From contig NC_089424.1 of assembly GCF_013426205.1 (NCBI RefSeq), positions 2,666,001-2,730,000 on the forward strand: a DNA stretch of 64,000 nucleotides, read 5' to 3'. Within the stretch, counting starts at the first letter, position 1, and each line of letters starts with the position of its first letter. This DNA comes from Metarhizium brunneum (lineage: Eukaryota; Ascomycota; Sordariomycetes; Hypocreales; Clavicipitaceae). The translations under genes were made by a program, and so were the position numbers. The notes under the pieces are model-generated. The model was not told where the DNA came from and ran no database searches. It saw only the letters and a program-made list of their open reading frames with translations. Shown one piece after another: positions 47,235 to 58,736 of this stretch.

Positions 47235-49028
47235 CTACTTCGCCCACTCCACGACTTCGAGCGCCATCATAACGAGAACCAAGGTAGACGGAAGAATCCT
47301 ACAGTATGATTAGCTTCGGTACCATGGAAGTTTGAGCTCCAACGCAACTCACCAAATGACATAGCTCTGGAACAGGATACGGCCCATGGTCTTTTCGAAA
47401 ACCATGTTGATTTGGCAAATTTGAGCCAGCTGCAGAGCGCTTGGCGCACCCGTGAGAAGAAAACAGACTATGATGAAGATTGGATCGTCCAAGATGCTGA
47501 CGTTAAGATATTTGGCAGTGATGGCTAGGATCGGGGCCATGATGGCGGTAGGAAGGACCATGCGACTCAAAAGCGATGCAACAAGCAACTTGGTTCCAAT
47601 CTGCTCCTCCTCAGGGTCGTGGCTGTCTTCGCAAGCTGTGGTGTTTCGCGCCAGATTCGCGCCCAAGACGACTAAAATTAATGGCACAGCAACTCCCCCG
47701 CTTGATACGACGGCATTAGTGACACTGTTATTGATAAAAGTGCCTTCTTCGAAGAACAGTTTCTGAAGCGACGGAATAGAGGCAACAAGAACAGCACAAA
47801 GCATGGCCCACAAAGGAGGGTTCATGAATTCCCAAACGAAAACCGCCGTTTTGACACCGACTTGCTTCAAGAACGACGCAGTAACTCGCAAGGGACGAGG
47901 CATGGCATTGTACGCTCGCAGCATAATACTGCCGATGGAGGCTTTGACACTAGTCCATAGGCAGTTTCCTTTAGCGGCATGACTTCGAATATGAGGAAAC
48001 GCAAACATGGTGTTGTCGTTGCCGTTGACAGCCACATTCTGTCCATTGGGGAAAGTTGAATAGCCTGCCTTGGCCTTCTTGGGCGACAGCAGTTCCTCGT
48101 CATCACTAGACTCCGTCCCAGACGCATGCGACGCACCAGCAGTCGGAGTTCGACCCGCGGGAATGTAGTCATGGGAGTCAACACTTTGTGTCTCATCCTC
48201 CTCTATCGTATCACCGTCGAGGTTGTCAGAAAGATGGCCATTTTCGTTCTCCACAGGCTCGTCGCGATACCGTTGCTGACCAGCCTCAGAAATTTCGTCT
48301 TGGTACTCTGCATACTTGTTCTTGGGAGCCAGCAGAACGTGGTATCCCCAGCTCCAGCGCACCAACTGGCCGAGTTGCTGGAAAATCAAGAGATACAAGA
48401 TGCCTCGGGCAGCAACCTCATCGTCATTGTCACCCGGTATTCTGTCCCAGTGGAGACCCTTGATCGTCTGTGAAAGTGACATGACAAGCGAGATAGGAAG
48501 TGAATTCGAGTTTCCAAAGACACCCATGGCAGTGACAAAGTTGGAAGCCCGCTTATTGAATCGGAAGACCCTGACGACAAGAGCGGAAACAATCCATGAC
48601 ACGGCGGTCTGGACAACAAAGATGGCGGGAATGATGGCGAGCTCGGATAGTTTTTCAGCGTTTAACTGCGACGCAAGCTTCGTGAAAACTATTAGAGTAG
48701 TGGGTTGTTAGATTCATGTCGTGAGAGGGCTAATGCAGTTTGGATACGCACTGAGACATGGCGTGAACAGCATAACATTCAAGTTCGCCAAGAATTTTTG
48801 CTTGTCAGCATCGAAATGGCCCAGCCGAGCGATAATGTAGCCCGGCAAGCTGACGCAGACGACTTCTAGGACAGCCTCGAAAACAAGAAGACAAAGGTAG
48901 GCAAGAGACGGATGCGGCTCTGGGCTGCCATTTTGGTTGAAAGCCTTCAACGGCAGGTCGTATGCATCTTGAGCCAGCTGGGCTAGTCGAAAGGACGTCG
49001 GCTTCGGGAGGACCCTGGCGAGATCCAT
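47235..49028 (-). CDS. PIN-like (auxin efflux carrier family) membrane transporter
   Basis: Three exons (49028-48752, 48688-47353, 47298-47235) encode 558 residues. About five hydrophobic segments precede residue 230, then a long acidic loop (EYQDEISEAGQQRYRDEPVE through SSDDEELLSPKKAKAGYSTF), then about five more. Family features are the N-terminal LVFEAVLEVVCVSLPGYIIA, the NVMLFTPCLIFTKLAS segment, MGVFGNSNSLPISLVMSL, and the C-terminal VLGANLARNT and LTGAPSALQLAQICQI. In fungi these proteins usually lie in the ER or plasma membrane and their substrates are mostly unknown; auxin transport should not be assumed. The loop is a plausible phospho-regulated region. Upstream lies an unusually long gene-free stretch carrying three copies of a repeated motif. 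Confidence 0.9.
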
Positions 49029-49300
49029 CAAGCTCCCCTGACGGCGGATCTGATGGATGTGTAAATTTCGAGCGAGAGGTTGATCACGAAGTGAAGGAAA
49101 ATATCGGCCCTTGACTCAGGTCCGTCGAGAAGGATGAAGCAGAGGGGTGTATAGGCCGCGCGGGTACCAGGATGCCTTTTATCGCCAGGCGAGAGCCACT
49201 AGGGCTTCTATCGGTGGCACGGTGGCAACGGCGTACGAACACGACGAGTGTCGATGGAATAACCTTAAAGCAATCAGGGTCGAGCGGCAAGCAGGAGCGG

Positions 49301-49309
49301 TACTCCGTA
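49301..49309. repeat. Copy 3 of the recurring TACTCCGTA motif
   Basis: Exact copy about 270 bp upstream of the PIN-like start codon, in GGTACTCCGTAT. Confidence 0.6.
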
Positions 49310-49529
49310 TTGCCTACCAAGGCAAGAAAAGGACAGCGTCAAGAGGTGTCTCTGTGCGTGGGTAGGCTGCAGGATTGGGTTGCACTGGCGCGCAAACGCC
49401 AAGAAATGCAGTATCACGGCAGGCACGGTTGTTGAACGAGATGAGCGTTGAGTGGGCCAATGATTCGAAGGGCCCCGATGGGGACGATGTGGCAGAATGT
49501 CTGTCTGCGGCCGAGGCGGAATAGCAATG

Positions 49530-49538
49530 TACGGAGTA
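49530..49538. repeat. Copy 4 of the recurring TACTCCGTA motif
   Basis: Reverse-complement copy TACGGAGTA, about 500 bp upstream of the PIN-like gene. Confidence 0.6.
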
Positions 49539-49943
49539 TGCAGCCCTTGTTACGGCATGGAACTGCCAAGAGGGAAGATCATGGCAGAATGTTGGAGGAG
49601 AGGCAATGAAAGAAAAAGGAAATGCTTTGGCAGCTTGGAAGGATGCCGCAGCTTGGTTTCATAGCATTGCTAGTATCTGAAGCCGATGGGGCACGGGAGG
49701 CGTTAAGAACAGAAAAAGAAAAATGGGGAGCCAGGAATGGCTTAGCCGTCTGGTCTAGTAAGTGGGCTGGCCTGGCTGGGTGTGCTGGTAGCAAGAGCAA
49801 GAGCAAAGAGCAAGGCGATGCGCCGATAGGCAACAGCGAACCAGATACATGGACCGAACACGCCCCCACGGCGCCTTTGTCCGGGAGGCGTCAACATTGA
49901 AGTTTCATTGACAGCGGCTCGATGCGCTCGATGCGCTGGACGG

Positions 49944-49952
49944 TACTCCGTA
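49944..49952. repeat. Copy 5 of the recurring TACTCCGTA motif, full inverted repeat
   Basis: GGTACTCCGTACC is a perfect 5-bp inverted repeat around TCC, the most symmetric copy. It lies about 915 bp upstream of the PIN-like gene. Confidence 0.65.
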
Positions 49953-51552
49953 CCAGCTCAGCAGACAGTACTGAGTACACCAGACGCTGCCTACTTAAGT
50001 ACCAGGTACGAGCACCGAGGGTACATGTACTGACACTTGACATCAATGATTGATGGCACACTCTGAATTGACAACAGCATTGAACATCTGGTGCAGTGCA
50101 CTTAACGCTGCGCGTTCCATTCATAACGAAAAGAAGAAGAATAAAGCAACAAATTTCCCAGCTAGCCGCTTGGCTCACCATGACGGCCAATTGCCTGCCT
50201 CTCGCTGATAAATGATGTCTTTCTGCCCAATCTTGCAGCGTTTTGCAGCATTTCGCTCTTCTTCTGTATCCACCGCCGGTCACGCCATTCAACGCATCAA
50301 TATCATTTGGCGATTCGGGACAGGTGTGAGACGGCCCAGCCCAGCCGTGAGAGGTCAGGTCTCACACGAGTTCAAGCAGCCAGATCAATCTGACGTGTGG
50401 TCGGGCTCCCCCACACTCAATTCAGAATAAACTTCCCTCCTAGCTACTAGTGTGGTGGCATCGCGGCCAAAGTTCATTCCATGGCTCGATCCCCTCGCGA
50501 ACGCCATAACCGAAACTCAACTCTGGACCGACGTTTGAAGTCTCGTCGTCAACCTGGAATATGTACAATTTCAACCAGGCGCAACCGGGACAAATGCCCG
50601 GTGATGCAACTCCCAAACTCCCAGCCACATCGGCCCCATCGCATCGACTTTCCCTGTCGCGCGACCGGGGGGGCCTTGCTATCTCGCCCGTTCCCACATC
50701 TTTGAGCTTGCGGTGGCGCAACCTGGCGTCTTGTTTGGGAGTCCGTCGATCCTGTGGATGTGCAGAGGTCGACCACGTGTGGTGCGAGAGGAGGCCGCCG
50801 GTTCTCTCCACCGACGCCTCAATCTGCCGCCGAGGCGTCAGTTATTGCGTATGGCGCCTGGCTTCGCGAGAGAACTGGCGATGCTTGCCTTGAGCCGGCT
50901 GCGTTCACGCAATTGCAAGGCTGGATGGTGCGTGGTTGGCAGGATGCGTCCTAGAGATGATTCCGGATGGGCTTCCAATGCCAATTGATTCTGACTGCAG
51001 GGCACGCCGGCTCGCACAGGGCAGGATTCGACGAGGGCCATCACCTTGAACGCACCATGTTTCCTGCCGGTAGACGCAAATGAATAGTACCGTGGACGCC
51101 GTGCCATATGAATCTTGTCGACTTGGGCATCATTTCTCAAAGGAGTAAATTGGCCAAATCAAAGCGCCGCTGCGACAAAAATTACGAGCCGTGCCAACTT
51201 CTCTGTAGCGCGTGGCCGATATGCAGCGGCAGGGCGCTCCGAGATAAAGCCACAGACGGACGACACGGCAAGCCAAATGGAAAATTCCTATCAACACCTC
51301 GAACCGGAGGGGCGATCCGAACATGGTATGGGCTGGAGATGGATGGCCGCTGGGTTAGACTCTGGTTCTGTCATGGCCGCGTTCAACCCCAGATTGTTTG
51401 CCCCCAATGCGATGGCCTTGATGCAGACTTTGCCGAGTGTTCGAAACGCGGGGTTTGCAAGGCTAGCAAATCCAATCTGCAGAGGAAGAAATGCATCAAC
51501 ATCCGGTCGTTGATCGCACGTACATGTTCAGATGGCGGCTCTCGCCTCTCGG

Positions 51553-51579
51553 GACAAGCACGACAAGCACGACAAGCAC
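51553..51579. repeat. Three tandem copies of GACAAGCAC
   Basis: A perfect 9-bp tandem triplication in the gene-free block. Nine is a multiple of three, but no coding frame could be supported here. Confidence 0.7.
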
Positions 51580-54040
51580 CACTCGTGGCTACTCGTGACG
51601 CATTCAGTAACCTGCCGAATTGTTTCTAGCCTCAAGTGTGTACATGCGCTAGACCATAGGCAACAAAATGGAATCTGTGTAAACCAGTAGGAAGCGGTGA
51701 AGCTCAGCGGCCTCCGGCTCCTCAGTGGTCTGATTGATAAGCGCAAAGCAGATCTAGTTGCATGGACAGGATTAAAGACATCAAGCCACTCAAGGTAGAT
51801 TTTGCGACTCTCAGATATGGCGCATCACGCCGGCCTCTCGCTCGCTAGGACCCCCAGATTCTTTGCACATCGGAAGAAATTGGACACGCGACATGCCTCC
51901 TCATTTCTCTCCAAACCCGTCGCATCACATATCATGTGGATCTTTGCCAAGTTTCTTCTCTTCTCAGTATGCCGTGGGTTCGCCTTGATGTTCTTGCAGA
52001 CATTGGTTGCGTTCGAACCTCCCCGCACCACGGCGCTATGTGCTGTCCATGAACCTCCACGGCTTGGCACATAATGGTGTTACCCTGAGAGATATCACAT
52101 GCATTGCTGGACAACGACAGGAGACAGGTTTCATATCCTGAGATGCCGCCCTGCGCCTGTATAGCGACGTCGAGTCAGACAGACTGTACTACCTAGTCCT
52201 GTCCTTCTCACAGACTTACACGAGCGGCTGATGACGCCTTCGCTTGTATCACAGCAGCACACAATTTTGTATCAACCTCTTATCTTGACATCTAGCTGCT
52301 GGCCAAAACAGGGGACACGACAGATGGAGACCATGATACATATGTGCAAGGGAAAGAGGAATATATCTTGGTTGCCAAGGTACTTGGCGATGCTTACGCC
52401 ACTATCAAACCCCGATCTGGTGGGTTGCTGAAAACAGCCATGCAGCTGGTTCATATAGGATGAGCTCCGGGACATGCAAATTGCTCTCGATATGCTAGAG
52501 TTGTGTAGACGGAACATGTCGCCGTCTGTCAAGTAAACTAGCTGACGTGGGTAGTTCTCGCCGACCCTCGACAGTCCTTCAATGTGACAAGCGACGGCTG
52601 GACTGCCGTGTCTTCGATACGCGATGCTACCAAGCAACCGATGTTGCATGTAAACCTTGGGCCATTTCCATCTATCCCAGAATCCTGCTTGAAGCATGCG
52701 CACCCGTACTAACTTACCATGCCGCCATCTCTTGAACATGGAAAACTCCGCAGATCAGATCATGCATCATGCCGTCTTCGGTTGGAACTGTCGAACCATG
52801 GACAGTTGCAAGATTCTGCAATAGATTCTCACACGGGTAGGTGAGATATCTTGGCCGACGTACCAAGACGAACACTCCCTGTTTGTGTGAGCCGTAACGA
52901 ACTTTCTGCCGAGCAGCTCGCTTACGCTTTTGCGTTTGGTGGTGACATGAGTAGAAATCTGGCCGCATGGACTAACATTACACACACAGGCCGAGACATC
53001 ATCGATGCGTCATGCGTCCCCACGCCACGACGACCTCGGTGAGCAAGCTTGCCTACAACCTTATCTCGACTTTGGTTGTCGCCTAGTACGGAGCAGATGG
53101 ACGGGACGTCGATTCGTTTTACTCGCTGCCATTGGGCTTTGGGTTCAATGCGATCTGGTGGCATCACAACGGCTTCAGAGACATTCTGCCCGATGGGGTA
53201 CATGCCAGCCCCTTGCGCCGTGTTGGAAGACGAGAAAGCCATTGTTCAGCTAGGAACGGACAATTCCGCGGAGGACAAAGCAATGGCCCAAAGCCTTCAT
53301 CACGGTGTATAGGCGAATGCGCGGCCCTGCGTTTCCGTTCTCTCATCTCAAAGGACCAGACTGTCGCCTCGGCGTCCAGAAAGAGCCTTGGGCAACCGCG
53401 TCAACGTAAAGCCACCCCATATCTTGACTGGTTGAAGGGGTGATGCATGGCTTGACAGTAGTTTGCTCACCTGGAAGAAGGAAAAGAAAGAAAAAAAGAG
53501 GATAAGAAAGAAAAAAATTCCGGCCATCCATGTCCGTTGGGAAGCAATGCCGAGAATCCTGGCCACCGTCGAGACGATGACATTTTTTTTCCCACCCAAA
53601 GCACAGCCATGATTGAAGTCAGGACCAACATGTCGGCGTCCAACAGACACGGTGAGTCACTTAGCAACGCCAGCTATTGAAACAACGACGAGCATGACGC
53701 GGCTTGTTGTCTTGTCTCGACGCCTTTTTGCTAGTTCAAGAGGGCACGGAAAATATTTGATTGGATGCCGTGCCTTTTCGCAGCCTCACTTCCAGCTCTG
53801 GCATGCTGGTGGAACATGTGAAGTTGCACAGGTGAGGCGTCTGGTTGACGCTGGCGTCCCGGTTGCGGCAGCGCCCCACTGTGGCCCACTGTCGACGTCG
53901 GTGAGGCCCTGAGCCATGAGCGCCGCAAAGCCACTGGGACGGAGTTGTCACAAAATTGCCTGCCCAAGACGTCTATACTTGGAGGCATCAGGCATAAAGT
54001 TCCACCAGAAAAGAGTTTTTTCTTTCTTGTCTGGTTGTTG

Positions 54041-54067
54041 ATGTCGTTGTCGTTGTCGTTGTCGTTG
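54041..54067. repeat. (TGTCGT)n microsatellite
   Basis: About four tandem hexamers, located roughly 680 bp upstream of the PBS2 start. Confidence 0.7.
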
Positions 54068-54736
54068 CTTGTAGTGCCTTGTTGAGAACAGGCATGCATG
54101 GGGGCCCTTTTTGCCAGAGCGTTGTGGCAAGTGATTTGTTGGGCAATAGGGGCCGTGTTTTCGCGACATGGAACATTTGAACCACATAACCAGACTATTG
54201 CCGGCCTCGGTTCCCCAGTCGTCGTTGAAGTTTGTCTCCAATCAGCCAGTCGACATTTGCAAACCCAAACTACCGAGTACTGTTAGTATTCGACCACCCA
54301 AATTTTTTTTTTACAAGACCTTTTCCCAGCTTGCAACCGTCAATTCCTTGTTACAATCCGGTTTCTATCTAGTCTATGGCTTTTTTTTTTTTTTACTTTG
54401 ATGTCCTGCTCCGCCAATTGTTAGCTTGAGCCCACATTACGCCCCGCTACTCAACACTGCCTAGGGTAGTCACTCCGTACCAAAGTGCAGATTATGCACT
54501 GATTCAATTCCAAAACCTCCCCCGCGACAATCCCGTCTCTCTCTTCCCCCCGCTCACAATTCAATATCACCATCCCGGACTTCACGACGGATCGAGTAGA
54601 TCTGCCATCTCTCCTACAGCGCGACGACGTATGCCCGAGAAAATTGCATGGTGTACACCGAAGCTCTTTTGCGGAAGCGGCTGCGCCATCCGCCCAGGAC
54701 CGTTGCTTCATTGCTTCGTCCACTTCCGCTGCGGCG

Positions 54737-56809
54737 ATGAGCGGCTCCGATTCGATCCCGGTGACGCCGGGCGACATGGACCCATCCAAAGACGTAGAGT
54801 CGTCGACATCTCCTGCATGTGATGGTGATGCAGCTTCTGAACCCGGCTGTGCCAACGAGTCGGTGCCTGAAGAACCATGTGCCGCGGACAAGCCCAAGCG
54901 AATGCCGTCGCTGCGGTCCGTATCCGACCCGCGGAACATGAACTCGAATTCAACATCCATGGGATTGTTGGGGAGAGCGCGAAACCCGTCAAACACCCCG
55001 CCGACTCTTGCTACTGGCGCAGGTGGCGTCATGAACAACGATGTCATGGCGAGAGCACGGGCTCTTCATCAATCACGCATGGGCAGGTCGCCCATAGCCA
55101 GTTCCCCAAACTCGCCGTCGCCCTCCTTCCCAGGCCCCGGTCGAAACGGGTTTGCCTTGGCAATGCCAGCAGCTGCAATGCACCGGCCAAGCCCTGTGCC
55201 GCATCCGAATTCGGATCCCGTGGTGCCGAAACCGTCCCTGAGCCAGAGAAGATTCGGCATGAAGCTGTCCGATATGGGCGCCGGGACCTCGACGCAGCCC
55301 CCCTCCGGCCTCAGGAGGGCCGGTGCTCCCAAACTTGCTGACATGGAGGTCGGTGCGCCAGGCGGCCAACAAAAGCCCAACGGATCCGGTCTCGGGTCGA
55401 AACTGGACGACTTTAAGAAATACATTGATGCTGAGAAGGGCTGGATCACGTTTGACGGAGCCGCCACCATTACCAAAACTGGCGTCAATTTTGCCAGCGG
55501 GCAAACATTCACCATTTCTCTCGACGAGGTGCAAATACTCGACGAGTTGGGCAAGGGCAACTACGGCACCGTCTACAAAGTCAAGCATGCCAAACCGTCA
55601 GCTCCACGATTTGGACATGGCCTATCGGGCGTGCGGCTACCACACTCGCTTTCAGATACGGTTGTGGACACTCAGGAGACAAAGGCAGCCGCAACCGCCG
55701 GCGAGGCCTCGTCTCCAGACAGCGGTAATGGCAGTGACAGCACGACCGGTAAGCTGATGGCAATGAAGGAGATTCGACTGGAGCTTGACGACGCCAAGTT
55801 CTCTACCATCCTGAAGGAGCTGGTGATTTTACACGAGTGCGTTTCTCCGTACATTATCGATTTTTACGGTGCGTTTTTCCAGGAGGGAGCAGTCTACATC
55901 TGTATCGAGTACATGGACGGGGGGTCCATCGACAAACTGTACGCCGGCGGCATCCCCGAAAACGTGCTGCGCAAAATCACCTATTCCACCGTCATGGGGC
56001 TCAAGTCCCTCAAGGACGAGCACAACATCATCCACCGCGATGTCAAGCCTACGAATATTCTGGTCAACACCAGAGGGCAGGTCAAGATTTGCGACTTTGG
56101 CGTCAGCGGTAACCTGGTTGCCAGCATAGCCAAGACGAACATTGGTTGTCAGAGCTACATGGCCCCCGAACGAATCTCTGGCGGAGCAATGGCCCCAACC
56201 GGCAGCTCTGACGGAACGTATAGCGTGCAAAGTGATATCTGGAGTTTGGGCCTGACCATTATTGAATGCGCAATGGGGCGATATCCATACCCCCCTGAAG
56301 TGTCGTCCACCATCTTCAGTCAGTTGAACGTGAGTATCCGCCTCCCCCCACGGGCGGCAAAAAAAAAAAGCTTATGACGGTGAAAACACAACACGACAAC
56401 TAACGCGCGCATCTAGGCCATTGTAGAAGGTGACCCGCCCGATCTTCCCAAAGAAGGATACTCGGAAACTGCACAAAACTTTGTGGCCAGCTGCCTGCAC
56501 AAGATGCCAAAAATGCGCGCCACGTACGCCATGCTACTCAACCACCCCTGGCTGCAGCCCTTCTCCAAGCCCAAGACGATCACGGAAGAGGTCGAGGAAG
56601 GTGAGGAAGCTGAAAAGGCAGCGGAAGCCGTGGGCAACCTCCAGCTCGGCGGGGGCGACACCGAAGACGCCGACGTCGCAGCATGGGTCAAGGGCGTCCT
56701 TGAAGGCGGCAAGGACAAGTCCGGCGACGGTTCTCGTCCTGCGCTGCATGCAGTGCCCCTGGATTCCGTGAGTCCCAGCAGCAGTCCGCCGTTGAACAGG
56801 AAGCCTTGA
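54737..56809 (+). CDS. PBS2: MAP kinase kinase of the HOG pathway (Pbs2/Os-5 type)
   Basis: Two exons (54737-56329 and 56417-56809) encode 661 residues. The N-terminal 240 or so residues are disordered and Ser/Pro-rich, with LSQRRFGMKLSDM and the family segment DDFKKYIDAEKGWITFDGAA. The kinase domain starts at ILDELGKGNYGTVYKVKH. It has a loop insertion typical of filamentous fungi before MAMKEIRLELDD, the hinge YICIEYMDGGSIDKLYAGGI, catalytic HRDVKPTNILVNTRG, DFGVSGNLVASIAKTNIGCQ with the activation Ser and Thr, and SYMAPERI. These are Pbs2-specific rather than Ste7- or Mkk1-type. It relays osmotic and fungicide signals from the Ssk2 MAPKKK to Hog1. The first in-frame ATG is MSGSDSIPVTPGDM; nothing upstream in frame is an ATG. 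Confidence 0.95.
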
Positions 56810-57897
56810 GCCCAAGCGTGAAAAAGAAAAAAACCTCTTATGATCGCAGTCGCACATTCCCCCCCCCCCCCCTTTTGCTTTGCGGGGTGGGGGGCTCGCA
56901 TCCCCCTGGCAAAGTCTGCCCGAATACTTGTTGCTGAAAATGAAAAGGGTGAGGCATAATACCCGACGTTGTCGCCCACCGACACAGAGCTGGTATCTCG
57001 TTTCGGCTGTGCATGGGGAGCGCTTCCAGTGGACTGGCGAATACCAGCCAGGTGTGTTTGCTGCTTTGTGAAGAGTTTGTGTCTGGGGCCGTTGGCTTTT
57101 TTCTCTTGTTCCTCTTTTCTTTTTTTTTATTTTGGTTTGTCTGCTGTTTATTATAGGTTTTATCTAGGGACTGTATACGCATGGGGTAAGAGTAGACGCT
57201 GCATGATACACGGGCAACGCGGGTGGGTTGGTTTTTTGATTTCAGGTTGGCGGGGGTGAGTTTGCATCGCGGGAAAAAAAAGGGTGGGGAGGCCATGTAC
57301 ATAGAGTGAATGATGAACAATCATGGACTGCTTCACATGTTGGTCCCGTCATCTTTGTGAAGTTGTGCCTCAGGCGTGCTGCGCTTGGTACGCTTTCTAC
57401 TGAATTCGGCATGGCAAGAGTAAGTTTACACATCTCACGTAGACGTTCGCCGTGCGCAAATAGCATCTCCCGTCATGGCATTCAAATCAAAATTATTTAT
57501 TACCAATTCCACAACACCCCAACCGCATGGGTATCCATCTCCTTTGCTAAACGAGTGAGTATGTATGCTATTATGTACACCAGGGCGCTGCGTGCGTGTC
57601 CGTAGCCACGGACGCCTCCCGCCTCCGTTTCGTATACGCGGCCGTTGGTATCGTTGAAATGAGCGTCGATGTTGTCTCCAAAAAAGAAAAAAAAATGAAT
57701 AAATAAATAAGAAACAAACAATAAATGCCAAAGCATCTTTATCCCAAGATACGCAACGCCGGAAATATGAAAGGAGCGTGGATTCGACTTGCAACACGCG
57801 GCAGAAACCAAGCCACTCACGACCCAGCATCAACAACCGCAGACGGCAACGCAAAACTATATAGTCTCTTTTTTCTTTTCACTATCCAGCGCCTTCC
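56810..57897. other. Intergenic between convergent PBS2 and SUR7-like genes
   Basis: About 1.1 kb of 3' flank. A run of 14 C lies at 56859-56872 close after the PBS2 stop, and T-rich tracts occur near 57110-57135. No gene is supported. Confidence 0.55.
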
Positions 57898-58736
57898 TCA
57901 CGAATACTCATCCTTGACACGACGACCCTCGTACGAGCGGGTGCTCCTCTTGCGGCGGAAGAGGCCGCCGCCGCCGGCACCACCGCCAGACTTGTCCCCG
58001 CGGATACCCAGGCCAAACAGCACGAGGGCGATGAGCGCAGCGACAAACGAGCCCCAGATCCAGCCGAAGCCGTAGGCGCCCAGGTCGGCGCTGCGGCCGG
58101 CGTCGTTGAAGGCGTTGCGGGCGCCGACAAAGGTCGCGGTGAACAGGCTCGTGGCGACGGCGTGGAAGAGCAGCGCGACGCCGGTGACGATGAAGGCGAT
58201 GGCGGCGCCGAGGCGGCCGCAGCAGGCGAGGAAGCCCGAGAAGAAGGCGAGCACCTCGAAGAAGAGGGCAATCAGGATAAACACCCAGCTGAAGCGCCAC
58301 ATGTAGAAGTAGTGGTACGAGGTGGTGCCGCCGCCGTAGCTACCGCCCAGGTCGTCGGGGACGTTGCGGGCGTTGGCGGCCCAGGCCCAGCCCAGGGGGA
58401 GGCCGGCCTTGGCGCTCGTGCAGTCCTGGTTGTTGTCGCCGCAGATGTAGAAGTAGGTCCATTGCGAGTAGGCGCGCGCGCCGGTGATGCCGTCGGTGTG
58501 GGCGCGCAGGAAGTACGTCTTGTTGAGGGGCGTCGAGTCGGTCACGCCCGCGAGGATGATGAAGAAGAGGAAGAGGATGGAGGTGGCGAGCATGACGAGG
58601 CCGCCGAGGCCGAGGGGGAGGTCTGCGGGAGGAGGGGAGATGTGGTTAGTTGGTGATGGCTGGTTTTGTTGTTTTGGGGGGGGGGGGGGGGAGGATGCGC
58701 GGGCGGCGGGAGGAGAGAAGACTTACTTTTCACCAT
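57898..58736 (-). CDS. SUR7/PalI-family eisosome-type membrane protein
   Basis: Two exons (58736-58727 and 58622-57898) encode 244 residues. The first exon is only 10 nt (MVK plus one base). A 104-nt intron with a run of 16 C on the coding strand follows. Four hydrophobic segments are seen: LPLGLGGLVMLATSILFLFF, then FSWVFILIALFFEVLAFFSG, then a segment near AIAFIVTGVALLFHAVATSL, and one near GFGWIWGSFVAALIALVLFG. The first extracellular loop holds the family's CGDNNQDCTSAKAGLPLGW with paired Cys. The tail is Gly-rich then basic (FRRKRSTRSYEGRR). Members sit in eisosomes or sense pH at the plasma membrane. Which subgroup this belongs to cannot be decided. Confidence 0.9.
58676..58691. repeat. 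Homopolymer of 16 G inside the SUR7-like intron
   Basis: On the coding strand this is a C-run between donor and branch region. Homopolymers this long are prone to length variation and to sequencing error. Confidence 0.8.

Larger units (their letters stand above)
49029..54736. other. 5.7-kb gene-free stretch upstream of the PIN-like carrier and PBS2
   Basis: No gene is supported. Many ORFs of 60-173 codons occur on both strands, but none shows a domain, codon pattern or paired splice signals that convince. Candidates looked at were 50561-50893 (+), 51108-51629 (+) and 52272-52739 (-). The stretch contains three exact TACTCCGTA motifs near 49.3-49.95 kb, a 9-bp tandem repeat at 51553 and a 6-bp one at 54041. 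It may hold long regulatory regions, noncoding RNAs or decayed genes. Confidence 0.45.

Noticed and set aside
51108..51629. 173-codon plus-strand ORF with several Cys
   Set aside because: The Cys spacing fits no known zinc finger, and an overlapping alternative frame (51115-51513) is equally open.
52272..52739. 155-codon minus-strand ORF
   Set aside because: No motif, and no neighbours or splice signals to support it.
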